DNA of 33,141 nt, taken from contig CAZGJL010000009.1 in NCBI GenBank assembly GCA_964526665.1, positions 1-33,141 of the forward strand, written 5' to 3'. This document shows positions 14,357-21,107 of this stretch, one piece after another (the stretch's first letter is position 1; every line of letters starts with the position of its first letter). Below the pieces are notes generated by a model. The model saw nothing but the letters and a program-made list of their open reading frames with translations. It did not search any database and was not told where the DNA came from. This DNA comes from M50B91 sp964526665 (GTDB taxonomy: Bacteria; Patescibacteriota; Gracilibacteria; UBA4473). The position numbers and the translations under genes were made by a program.

Positions 14357-15772
14357 ATGAAAAAAATATTAGCGGTACTCGGAATAATACTTATGGGGGC
14401 TACCTTTTCAGGATGTAAAGAAAAGGAAGAACCAGTGCGAATTGTTCCAGCAGGACAAGTTGCACGGATGCAGATATGGACAGCCAAAGAACCAGAAGCA
14501 ATAGAAGCTTTGGCACGAGAGTTTGTTTCTGCAGCAAATATTCCAGGGCTCTTAATGGATGTTGTTCGCTTTGATTCAGATGAAGTTTTGCAACGAGCAT
14601 TAGTAGACAAATTGGCAGAGGGGACTGGTCCAGATATAGTTTTAACAGATGGAGAATGGATTGGTGGAAATACAAAAAAATTAATTCCACTAGAAACAAC
14701 AGAAGGATTTGGGATTCCAGAATACGGAGCTTCTTTCGTCAGAATAGCACCAGAATTATTGATTCAAGATAATGAAATCTATGGTGTTCCTCTCGCAGTA
14801 GAAACACTTGCCCTTGTATATAACGAAGAGCATTTAATTGATCGGTTAGAAAATAGAAATCAGCCAGGACGGACATGGCAGGAGTTTCGACAAGACGTAG
14901 AGGCTCTTACGGAACAAGATAAATCATTTTCTCGATTTTCTCGTTCAGGAGTAGCTATGGGACGAGTAGATAATGTGTTGCATGGAGAAGCATTGCTTGA
15001 AAATATTATGCTCCAGTATGGGACACCATTTTTCTCGGAAGATAAAACAGCCGCAACATTTGCTTCCACTCTCGGGGTTACGCCAGAAGGACGACGACAA
15101 AATTTTGGAATAGAATCATTGAAGTTTTTTACAAGCTTTGCCAATGGTCAGTACAAAAACTTCTCATGGAATGAGCATTTAGCATCTCGTGATGATCTCA
15201 ATAAGAATTTCTCATCGTTTGTACATGGAGATGTATCAATGGTGTTTGCCTATCCAGAAGACGTAAAGCGTATTCGACGACTCATAGGTGCTAATAAAAA
15301 TCTTTTGTCAGGAACAATTAGTGAAAAAAACATGAGGGTGGCTCTTATTCCCCAACTTATAGATACAGAAAATACTTCGTCTCGTGTTGTATTAGGTCGA
15401 TTATTAGCAGGAGCTGTTCCTCGTACTACAAAATATCCAACTCAAGCATGGAGATTTTTGAAATTTTTATCTAAGAGAGATACACAATCAGGGTTTCATG
15501 ATGCAACAGGAATTCCAACAGCACGATTAGATTTGATTACTGAGCAAGCAGCAGATCCAGAAAATGGAGTATTTGTTCGTCAGGCAAAAATTGCACGTTC
15601 AAATTTAATCCCAATGAATAAAGAATTATTTCGTGAAGAGATGAGAACGATGGTACAGCGTATAAATGAAGGAGGGAATGCAGAAACTTTATTACGAGCA
15701 CTTGAATTAAAAATGACTCGTGCACGTCAGGATGAATTAAAGAGAGAAAAAATGATCACACGCGACCTATAA
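14357..15772 (+). CDS. Extracellular solute-binding lipoprotein (family 1-like)
   Basis: A 471-residue lipoprotein of the ABC sugar-type binding-protein fold. The signal peptide MKKILAVLGIILMGATFSG leads to Cys20 (FSGC, slightly off the usual lipobox), the lipid anchor after cleavage. Mature-domain hallmarks are MQIWTAKEPEAIEALAREF, GTGPDIVLTDGEWIGG, IYGVPLAVETLALVYNEEHL (the PYAxxxxALYYN-like hinge region) and AWRFLKFLSKRDTQSGF. The start is ATG 14357; an in-frame TTG at 14339 would overlap the upstream gene and spoil the signal peptide. No ABC permease or ATPase follows, only the polytopic protein 1 nt downstream. The ligand is unknown; it may work with a transporter elsewhere or as a surface receptor. 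Confidence 0.85.
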   Translation: MKKILAVLGIILMGATFSGCKEKEEPVRIVPAGQVARMQIWTAKEPEAIEALAREFVSAANIPGLLMDVVRFDSDEVLQRALVDKLAEGTGPDIVLTDGEWIGGNTKKLIPLETTEGFGIPEYGASFVRIAPELLIQDNEIYGVPLAVETLALVYNEEHLIDRLENRNQPGRTWQEFRQDVEALTEQDKSFSRFSRSGVAMGRVDNVLHGEALLENIMLQYGTPFFSEDKTAATFASTLGVTPEGRRQNFGIESLKFFTSFANGQYKNFSWNEHLASRDDLNKNFSSFVHGDVSMVFAYPEDVKRIRRLIGANKNLLSGTISEKNMRVALIPQLIDTENTSSRVVLGRLLAGAVPRTTKYPTQAWRFLKFLSKRDTQSGFHDATGIPTARLDLITEQAADPENGVFVRQAKIARSNLIPMNKELFREEMRTMVQRINEGGNAETLLRALELKMTRARQDELKREKMITRDL

Positions 15773-15773
15773 A

Positions 15774-16952
15774 ATGAATGAAGAACATACGTGGAGACAA
15801 CAGCTAGGAGAATTTCTTGCCATTGGTGGAGAACTTTTATTTTGGCTTACATGGTGGCTTCCGGTGGGACTGTTTCTCGGAGGAGATCCAACGACCTTTG
15901 GGACATTTTATTCAGAATTAGAAGTAATACTTCCGATTTCAGGAATAGGACTTATTTTGTGGTGGTTTGGACAGTTACTCGCTTCACCGAAATTAAATCC
16001 ACAAAAAATAATATTTCCTATTATGTGGCTTATGGCATGGGGTGCTAATGCTTTATTTTCTTTTGATCCAGGTACATCGATTTCCTATCTTCTGGTGTGG
16101 GCGGTTGGATTGTTAGCACTGGGGACGAAGGAAACATTTTTTGCAATAGGATTACGTCGTATATTTTTTGGAATAGGAATTGCGGCTGGATTTGCAGCGG
16201 TACATTGGTTTCCAATGCTAGATGTTTCAGGAATTTTATTGTCTATTGGTGCAGTGTGGGGACTTGTTTTTCTTGCATGGGAACCACATTTTCGTGGAAA
16301 ATTCTTTTGGCAACTGCTTTTTTTGGCAGGAGTATTTTATACAGAAAGTTTAGCTATTCAATCAGTAGCCCTCTTGGTATTACTTTTTGGACGTCGGTGG
16401 TTTGGGGTTTCCTCAGGAAAAAAATCTCCATTCTGGTTGGCGCTTATGGTATGGGGAATTTTTTTCGGATGGCAGTTGTCAGCAAATGGACCATTCGTAT
16501 TCCATATGCAACCATATTGGACACAGATTTTTAGTGACTGGACACAGTTGTTACTGGGAGTAGGAGAAGGACAGTTCCTTGTCGGATTACAGCATTTTTC
16601 ATCGGTATTACTTGATCCTTTTCAATTAAGGATCCCCGGTAGTGGTGCTATTCTTACTTTTTTTGAACACGGAATAGTAGGAGTAATTTTATTTGTTTCA
16701 TTGATTCTATTTGCAAACTCAAATCGCCCACCATTTCTTTCTTGGTGGCTTCTGTTTTTTTGGGTTTTTTCTTCTGTTTTTGTCGCAAGAGAAGAAGGAA
16801 TCATTTTCTTATTAGTTCTTTTGGCTACACAGGTGCCACGAGAACGTATTGAGAAGGAAGTTAAGGGTCGTCGAGTTCAACGACGACGAAAAATATCTGG
16901 ACGACCGCGTAGAACATCAACGGCAAGCACAACGGATTTACCAGAAAGCTGA
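15774..16952 (+). CDS. Polytopic membrane protein, possibly O-antigen ligase/polymerase-like
   Basis: A 392-residue protein with about ten hydrophobic segments, very rich in Trp, Phe, Leu and Gly, and a basic soluble C-terminal tail (KGRRVQRRRKISGRPRR). A loop between late helices, LLLGVGEGQFLVGLQHF followed by SGAILTFFEHGIVGV, resembles the periplasmic-loop-plus-helix region of Wzy/WaaL-type proteins, so a role in glycan polymerisation or transfer is possible; this is inference. It starts 1 nt after the lipoprotein stop and is surely co-transcribed. Its last 76 bp overlap the convergent fmt gene, so the basic tail is encoded opposite the fmt C-terminus. Confidence 0.8.
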   Translation: MNEEHTWRQQLGEFLAIGGELLFWLTWWLPVGLFLGGDPTTFGTFYSELEVILPISGIGLILWWFGQLLASPKLNPQKIIFPIMWLMAWGANALFSFDPGTSISYLLVWAVGLLALGTKETFFAIGLRRIFFGIGIAAGFAAVHWFPMLDVSGILLSIGAVWGLVFLAWEPHFRGKFFWQLLFLAGVFYTESLAIQSVALLVLLFGRRWFGVSSGKKSPFWLALMVWGIFFGWQLSANGPFVFHMQPYWTQIFSDWTQLLLGVGEGQFLVGLQHFSSVLLDPFQLRIPGSGAILTFFEHGIVGVILFVSLILFANSNRPPFLSWWLLFFWVFSSVFVAREEGIIFLLVLLATQVPRERIEKEVKGRRVQRRRKISGRPRRTSTASTTDLPES

Positions 16953-17752
16953 ATTTTTTGAAGCCAAAGAGAGCCTTCTTTACAGAGCAATTCAATACCA
17001 TGGGGAGTTTGTTCTTGAGAACATTCAATGAGTTTCATGTTTCCATATTTTGTATTCATAAAAATTCCAGGCCATACATTAAAGGCACGATATTTTCGCC
17101 AAATAATCTCAGCAGTTTCTTTTTCAGGGAAAACTTCTCCATCGGGTTTTTCAAATTTCCCACAATGTGTCGCATCCTCTTCTTTTTGAGGAAAAGCAGG
17201 GAGTGTTTCAAAATTTTTCACTAACTCAGGAAGCGCTTGTGCAGATTCTTGAGCCCAAGATGCCCACAATTCTTTTGTATCACGATTATCAATGTTTTCA
17301 GAGTGCTGCCAAAGAATGTCTCCAGCATCGAGCTTGGATACCATTTTTTGCAATGTAATTCCCGATACCTCCTCACCATTCAAAATAGCAGATTGAACGG
17401 GAGATGCTCCTCTCCATTTTGGTAAAAGTGAGAAATGAACATTAACCGTAGGTGCTATTTCAAGTGCCTGGGCAGGAAATATAACACCAAGAGCAATTAC
17501 AACCACCAAATTAGGTTTGGTCTCATTATAGACAGAGAGAATGTCATTCTTTTTTTCTACTTCAAAAACGGGGAGATTCAAAGTTTTAGCGATATCTTTT
17601 ATGGCACAAGGGGTAAGAATTTGTTTGCGTCCCACTTTTTTATCAGGAGGACAAAGAACACCTATGATTTCAATATCAGGGTTTGCTGCAAGTGATTTTA
17701 AGCTTGGAACAGCAATATCAGGGGTACCGGCAAAGAGTATTTTTCGTGCCAT
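16877..17752 (-). CDS. fmt: Methionyl-tRNA formyltransferase
   Basis: A 291-residue enzyme that formylates the initiator Met-tRNA with 10-formyl-tetrahydrofolate. Seen: KILFAGTPDIAVPSLKSL at the N-terminus, the catalytic-site block VNVHFSLLPKWRGASPVQSAI (Asn-His before SLLP, about residues 108-128) and KLDAGDIL with the catalytic Asp. The C-terminal OB-fold ends LWLQKIQLSGKSVV. It is slightly shorter than the usual ~310 but complete. ATG 17752 is the only sensible start. It is divergent from the YggS-type gene by 29 bp, and its 3' end overlaps the membrane-protein gene by 76 bp. It needs folate, which bears on the FolC-like gene at 27363. Confidence 0.95.
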   Translation of the reverse strand: MARKILFAGTPDIAVPSLKSLAANPDIEIIGVLCPPDKKVGRKQILTPCAIKDIAKTLNLPVFEVEKKNDILSVYNETKPNLVVVIALGVIFPAQALEIAPTVNVHFSLLPKWRGASPVQSAILNGEEVSGITLQKMVSKLDAGDILWQHSENIDNRDTKELWASWAQESAQALPELVKNFETLPAFPQKEEDATHCGKFEKPDGEVFPEKETAEIIWRKYRAFNVWPGIFMNTKYGNMKLIECSQEQTPHGIELLCKEGSLWLQKIQLSGKSVVLAVDVLRGRPDIFRRR

Positions 17753-17759
17753 TTAGTTT

Positions 17760-17784
17760 GATCTATGGCAAACTGCCATCGATG
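17760..17784. promoter_or_regulatory. Quasi-palindrome in the fmt / YggS divergent spacer
   Basis: GATCTATGGCA (17760-17770), loop AAC, TGCCATCGATG (17774-17784): 9 of 11 positions complementary, with a perfect ATGGCA/TGCCAT core. It fills most of the 29-bp spacer between the two starts and runs into the YggS start codon; a shared operator is plausible. A weak fmt promoter (TTGCAT, 16 nt, TAGATC on the minus strand) overlaps it. Confidence 0.4.
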
Positions 17785-18396
17785 CAAATCGTGCCAGAAA
17801 TTCTCAAAAAAGTCGAACTTGCCGGAGCGAAAGTACTGGCGGTGACAAAATATTTTTCTCCAAAGGAAACACTGTTTTTCGTTTCTCAGTTACAGCGGAA
17901 AAAAACAATTATTGGATTTGGTGAAAATAGAATTGCAGATATTCAAAACAAATCATTTACTCGAGAAGATCTGCATTTTATTGGAAATATTCAATCACGT
18001 GATATTCCTGATATTGCTCATTATTGTTCAGTAGTACATTCGCTTTGCTCTGTGAAACATGCTGAAATTTTTGCGAAACAAAAAAAAGTTCCTGCGTTTT
18101 TTGTCCAAATAAATATTTCGCGTGAAAAACAAAAATCAGGAATTTTTCCAGAAGATATAGAACGTTTTTTGAAAGACATTTCGGGGTTTAACCTAAACAT
18201 AGAAGGGATATCAGCAATTGGAGCAGGGGAGTTTAATGAGAAGGAAAAAAGAAAGGAGTTTCAAGAACTCGTTTCACTTCGAGATACATTTTTCTCGGAG
18301 AAAAAGATTTCAGCAGGAACGTCTCGAGATTTTGAAATAGCATTAGAGGAGGGAATCGACATTGTTAGAGTCGGGCAGGGATTGTTTTTTTCTTGA
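17782..18396 (+). CDS. YggS/PLPBP-family pyridoxal-phosphate-binding protein
   Basis: A 204-residue single-domain PLP protein of the alanine-racemase-like barrel fold, involved in PLP homeostasis rather than a defined catalysis. Seen: Lys23 in LAVTKYFSP (PLP Schiff base), GFGENRIADIQNK, HFIGNIQSRDIPDI, SLCSVKHAEI, VQINISREKQKSGI and the phosphate-binding end SAGTSRDFEIAL plus VRVGQGLF. The start is ATG 17782; upstream in-frame codons run through the fmt promoter region and do not fit the family. The TGA stop falls at the expected end, which supports the standard genetic code. nadK begins 31 nt downstream. Confidence 0.93.
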   Translation: MQIVPEILKKVELAGAKVLAVTKYFSPKETLFFVSQLQRKKTIIGFGENRIADIQNKSFTREDLHFIGNIQSRDIPDIAHYCSVVHSLCSVKHAEIFAKQKKVPAFFVQINISREKQKSGIFPEDIERFLKDISGFNLNIEGISAIGAGEFNEKEKRKEFQELVSLRDTFFSEKKISAGTSRDFEIALEEGIDIVRVGQGLFFS

Positions 18397-18427
18397 ATTT
18401 TTTAAAAAAAACTATACAAAGAGTGTA

Positions 18428-19336
18428 ATGGAAAAGTCTTCTCCCAAAACTTCATTACGGCGCGTAGCAATTTATACGCATAATAAGCCCGCAAAAGAAA
18501 AGGAAGAGACGCTATTTCTCAAAGAACAAATTATTCCGTTTCTCCAAAAGAATGGAGTACAGGTGATTCATGGTGATATTCGTACGGTTTCTATGCTTGA
18601 AAGTAAAATTGAGCTTATTGACGATGAAAAACCATATGATTTGAAAATTGGTATTGGAGGAGATGGAACGTTATTAAAGATGATGAGAACACTTCAAAAG
18701 AATGATGGACTTCTTTTGGGAATAAATTTTGGAACGCTGGGATTCCTTTCAGAGTTACATCCATCAGACTGGAAAGCCGTACTAACACAAGTATTTCGAG
18801 GAAAATATTTTATTGATGAGCGAATGCTTTTGAAAGCATTTGTATGGCGTAAAAATTCTCATGGAGAAAAAGAAAAAATATTTCGTGCCTATTCATTAAA
18901 TGATCTTGTATTTGGTCATGGGGGATTAGCACGTTTGACGAACTTTCGTGTGAGAGTTGGACGACGAAATCTTTCGACATATCGAGCTGATGGAGTTATT
19001 TTTGCCACTCCAACAGGAACAACCGCATATTCTCTTTCGGCAGGAGGACCAATTGTTTGTCCAGGAATGGATGCTATTACTGTTACCCCAGTGGCACCAC
19101 ATCGCTTAACACATCGCCCAATTGTTTTATCGGCAGACAGAGCGATTAATCTTGATTTTGATGCACGAGCAGAGTCAGTATCTCTGACAGTAGATGGACA
19201 GATTCACTTCTCAATGCGACCAAGTGATGAAGTAACAATTCAGCGTGCAACACGTACAGCTAGATTTATTCGACTCAAACAATCACACTTTTTCAGAACT
19301 CTTCGAAACAAGATGGGATGGGGGGAGAAGAAGTAG
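18428..19336 (+). CDS. nadK: NAD kinase
   Basis: A 302-residue ATP-NAD kinase that makes NADP+. Seen: the GGDGT catalytic motif in KIGIGGDGTLLKMM (~76-86), the partner NFGTLGFLSEL (~103-113), the NDLVFGHGG region, YRADGVIFATPTGTTAYSLS with AGGPIV (nucleotide site), and SLTVDGQIHF near the C-terminus. Length is typical. ATG 18428 is chosen because upstream residues are not family-like and a TATACA box (18413-18418) ends 9 nt before it. The gene may also be read through from the YggS-type gene 31 nt upstream. Confidence 0.95.
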   Translation: MEKSSPKTSLRRVAIYTHNKPAKEKEETLFLKEQIIPFLQKNGVQVIHGDIRTVSMLESKIELIDDEKPYDLKIGIGGDGTLLKMMRTLQKNDGLLLGINFGTLGFLSELHPSDWKAVLTQVFRGKYFIDERMLLKAFVWRKNSHGEKEKIFRAYSLNDLVFGHGGLARLTNFRVRVGRRNLSTYRADGVIFATPTGTTAYSLSAGGPIVCPGMDAITVTPVAPHRLTHRPIVLSADRAINLDFDARAESVSLTVDGQIHFSMRPSDEVTIQRATRTARFIRLKQSHFFRTLRNKMGWGEKK

Positions 19337-19356
19337 AAAAGTTTTTTTTGAGCAGA

Positions 19357-19385
19357 TTGAAACATATATTCTGATATGGTATTAT
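19357..19385 (+). promoter_or_regulatory. Promoter of the small gene at 19412
   Basis: TTGAAA (19357-19362), 17-nt spacer, TATTAT (19380-19385). The start near 19392 gives a 20-nt leader and argues against the in-frame ATG at 19376, which lies inside the promoter. Confidence 0.7.
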
Positions 19386-19411
19386 GTTTTTTCGAGTTAA
19401 TCCCATTTCTT

Positions 19412-19639
19412 ATGTTGAATAGCCAAGAAGGAGTTGTAATAGACAAAGAAAAACACAAGTTGACGGTTCAACTGCCGGATGGGCGTGTGTGGGAACAGTG
19501 TTTTGTAACAAGCGCAGAAGTGGATAATATCTTGAATATTGAAGAAGGGGATATTGTGCAAGTGAAGGTTTATTCAAATTTAAAGGATTTAGGAAAGAAA
19601 GACCTTACGATTAAGGGAATTGATTTGTCCGCGGCATAG
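19412..19639 (+). CDS. Small hypothetical protein, 75 aa, probably beta-barrel
   Basis: Not assigned to a family. The sequence alternates short hydrophobic strands and charged turns (GVVIDKEKHKLTVQLPDGRVW, then EEGDIVQVKVYSNLKDLGK), which suggests a small OB- or SH3-like barrel; an S1/translation-factor-like role is speculation. A strong promoter lies immediately upstream. It follows nadK with a 75-nt spacer. Confidence 0.65.
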   Translation: MLNSQEGVVIDKEKHKLTVQLPDGRVWEQCFVTSAEVDNILNIEEGDIVQVKVYSNLKDLGKKDLTIKGIDLSAA

Positions 19640-19804
19640 GGATTGACTTTTACCAGTATCATACTACCTTGTGCGTGTGTTAATAGAAATGAACATTTCG
19701 ATTCTATTTTCCGTTCTTTGATATTTTAGGCGAGGAGATGTTTCCATTCTTGTGTTTTCGTAAGGCTCAAGTGTGGAAATATTTCCAAATTAAAACAAAT
19801 AATT
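19640..19804 (+). promoter_or_regulatory. Leader region of the secreted protein gene
   Basis: 165 nt without a gene. A TTGACT box (19643-19648) with a weak -10, TACCTT (19665-19670), may start a leader of about 125 nt. The leader holds an inverted repeat, AATAGAA with TTCTATT (about 19682-19709), and a perfect 12-bp palindrome GGAAATATTTCC just upstream of the start region. A possible regulatory leader; no known riboswitch recognised. Confidence 0.35.
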
Positions 19805-20419
19805 ATGAAAACGATGTTATATATAATAATAGCCTTTGTGGTTGTTATTAATACGAAAGTAAGTGCACAAAAAATTCAATATGAAACTCTTAATTTTCTT
19901 ATAGAGGAGGAAGGTATTACTCCTAAAGACGATAAGGCAGTTATTTTTATTTTAGGTGATTGGATTATATTGAGGAGTAATAAAGAGCCAGATTGTTTTT
20001 GGATTCAAAACGAATCAGGCACAGGGGAGACTTACAAACTTTATGAAAATGAAGTACAAGTATTTGACACTGTTTGCGGGGAATTTATTAAAACAGATTC
20101 TTTATTTATTCCCCCTCCTTCTAGAGTTGATATTTACCAATTCGACTTAGAAACTGATCTACTGAAAATCAATAAATGGTCGGTAAAAGGACGGCCATTA
20201 GGAAAGATTAATGATCAAGTTTTCCTTTTAAAGAAGAGACATTATGTATTTCATATTAAAATAGATGCGGAAAAATCCGTAACAATTTATTTGAAAAAGA
20301 GACTGTGGGGATCCTTTATTCTTGAAGAAATTCGTACAGGATTTCTTCCTACAATTAATCCCGAAACTCGGGAAAAGGCAATAAATATTTTATTGTATGC
20401 TCTCGATAAGAGGGAATGA
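19805..20419 (+). CDS. Secreted hypothetical protein, 204 aa
   Basis: Not recognised. An N-terminal signal peptide of about 22 residues (MKTMLYIIIAFVVVINTKVSA, then QK) points to Sec export with signal peptidase I cleavage. The mature part is mixed alpha/beta with two Cys (DCFW and VCGEF, about 40 residues apart) that could form a disulfide outside the cell. No known motif. It is AT-richer than the neighbouring housekeeping genes. A terminator follows at 20443. Confidence 0.68.
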   Translation: MKTMLYIIIAFVVVINTKVSAQKIQYETLNFLIEEEGITPKDDKAVIFILGDWIILRSNKEPDCFWIQNESGTGETYKLYENEVQVFDTVCGEFIKTDSLFIPPPSRVDIYQFDLETDLLKINKWSVKGRPLGKINDQVFLLKKRHYVFHIKIDAEKSVTIYLKKRLWGSFILEEIRTGFLPTINPETREKAINILLYALDKRE

Positions 20420-20442
20420 AACGCCTAAAAAATTAAAAATGT

Positions 20443-20472
20443 CCCCCGTTGTGTGCAATGGGGGATTCTTTT
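20443..20472 (+). terminator. Intrinsic terminator after the secreted protein gene
   Basis: CCCCCGTTG (20443-20451), loop TGTG, CAATGGGGG (20456-20464; one G-U pair), then ATTCTTTT. The orientation is supported by the U-G pair and the T-run on the plus strand. Confidence 0.75.
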
Positions 20473-20666
20473 GTGTTGACATTTTTTGTAAAAAACGCAA
20501 GATTAATACTGTATTTTTCTTATTCTAAAGAATACGAAGAATCATTTGATGGTTTAGTTCTTTTACAGATTTGGGAAAATATTAGCATTCCGAACAGTTC
20601 ACGAGTATTCGCGGATTGGGGGAATGTTAAATTAAATTTTTTTATAAACCATAAATATTTATTGAT

Positions 20667-21011
20667 ATGCAAAAACCAGAATTAATATTTAATCCAAAGT
20701 TGACTTTGGAGAATGTAAACAAATTTTTAGAGGAATTTAAAAATATTTGGCTCCAAAAAAGGGAAAACCCTGTTTTTGAATACTGGGCAAAAATTATTCC
20801 TTCGTTAGAAATAGAAAAACGACAATTTATTAGTCTGCGTTTATTTGCAGATTATGTAACATTTTTTGATGAGAACGGTAGTTGCGAAAAAGAATCTAGG
20901 CAGTTAGACTATTTTTCTTACTTACATTCAACAGATAATTTTTTAGATATTTTCAAAGAAAGAGAATTAGCAAAAAAATTATGGGAAGGTATTGGAAAAA
21001 TTTGTGAATAA
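20667..21011 (+). CDS. Hypothetical protein, 114 aa
   Basis: Not recognised. A soluble, mostly helical protein with many aromatic and charged residues (NVNKFLEEFKNIWLQKRENP; FLDIFKERELAKKLWEGIG) and one Cys pair at CEKE/ICE, without signal peptide. A TTGACA box at 20476-20481 has no convincing -10 and is 185 nt away, so the promoter is unsettled. It is flanked by terminators at 20443 and 21037 and is AT-rich like the preceding secreted gene; the pair may be a lineage-specific insertion. Confidence 0.6.
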   Translation: MQKPELIFNPKLTLENVNKFLEEFKNIWLQKRENPVFEYWAKIIPSLEIEKRQFISLRLFADYVTFFDENGSCEKESRQLDYFSYLHSTDNFLDIFKERELAKKLWEGIGKICE

Positions 21012-21036
21012 AAAACTTCCTGAATTAAAAATCATC

Positions 21037-21065
21037 AAAAAAGCCTCGTCATAGACGAGGCTTTT
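21037..21065. terminator. Bidirectional terminator between convergent genes
   Basis: A-run (21037-21042), GCCTCGTC (21043-21050), loop ATA, GACGAGGC (21054-21061), T-run (21062-21065). The perfect 8-bp GC-rich stem can stop both the gene ending at 21011 and the pyrophosphatase gene coming from the other side. Confidence 0.9.
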
Positions 21066-21079
21066 AAATTATGCCTTAG

Positions 21080-21100
21080 ATTCCGGATCAATTCCGGAAT
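21080..21100. repeat. ATTCCGGA REP-like palindrome
   Basis: ATTCCGGA (21080-21087), loop TCAAT, TCCGGAAT (21093-21100), followed by GACA, 7 nt before the pyrophosphatase stop. The form GATTCCGG-n-CCGGAATGACA is common among dispersed bacterial palindromic repeats. Confidence 0.6.
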
Positions 21101-21107
21101 GACAATA

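Noticed and set aside
15774..16952. ABC permease partner of the binding lipoprotein
   Set aside because: No EAA-loop (EAA-x3-G-x9-I-x-LP) typical of binding-protein-dependent permeases; aromatic-rich helices and the late loop fit glycan polymerase/ligase types better.
20449..20685. 78-codon open frame between the terminator and the gene at 20667
   Set aside because: Its start lies inside the terminator hairpin, a TTGACA box falls inside it, there is no internal ATG, and it overlaps the next gene. Codon content looks protein-like in part, so a small gene is not fully excluded, but support is weak.
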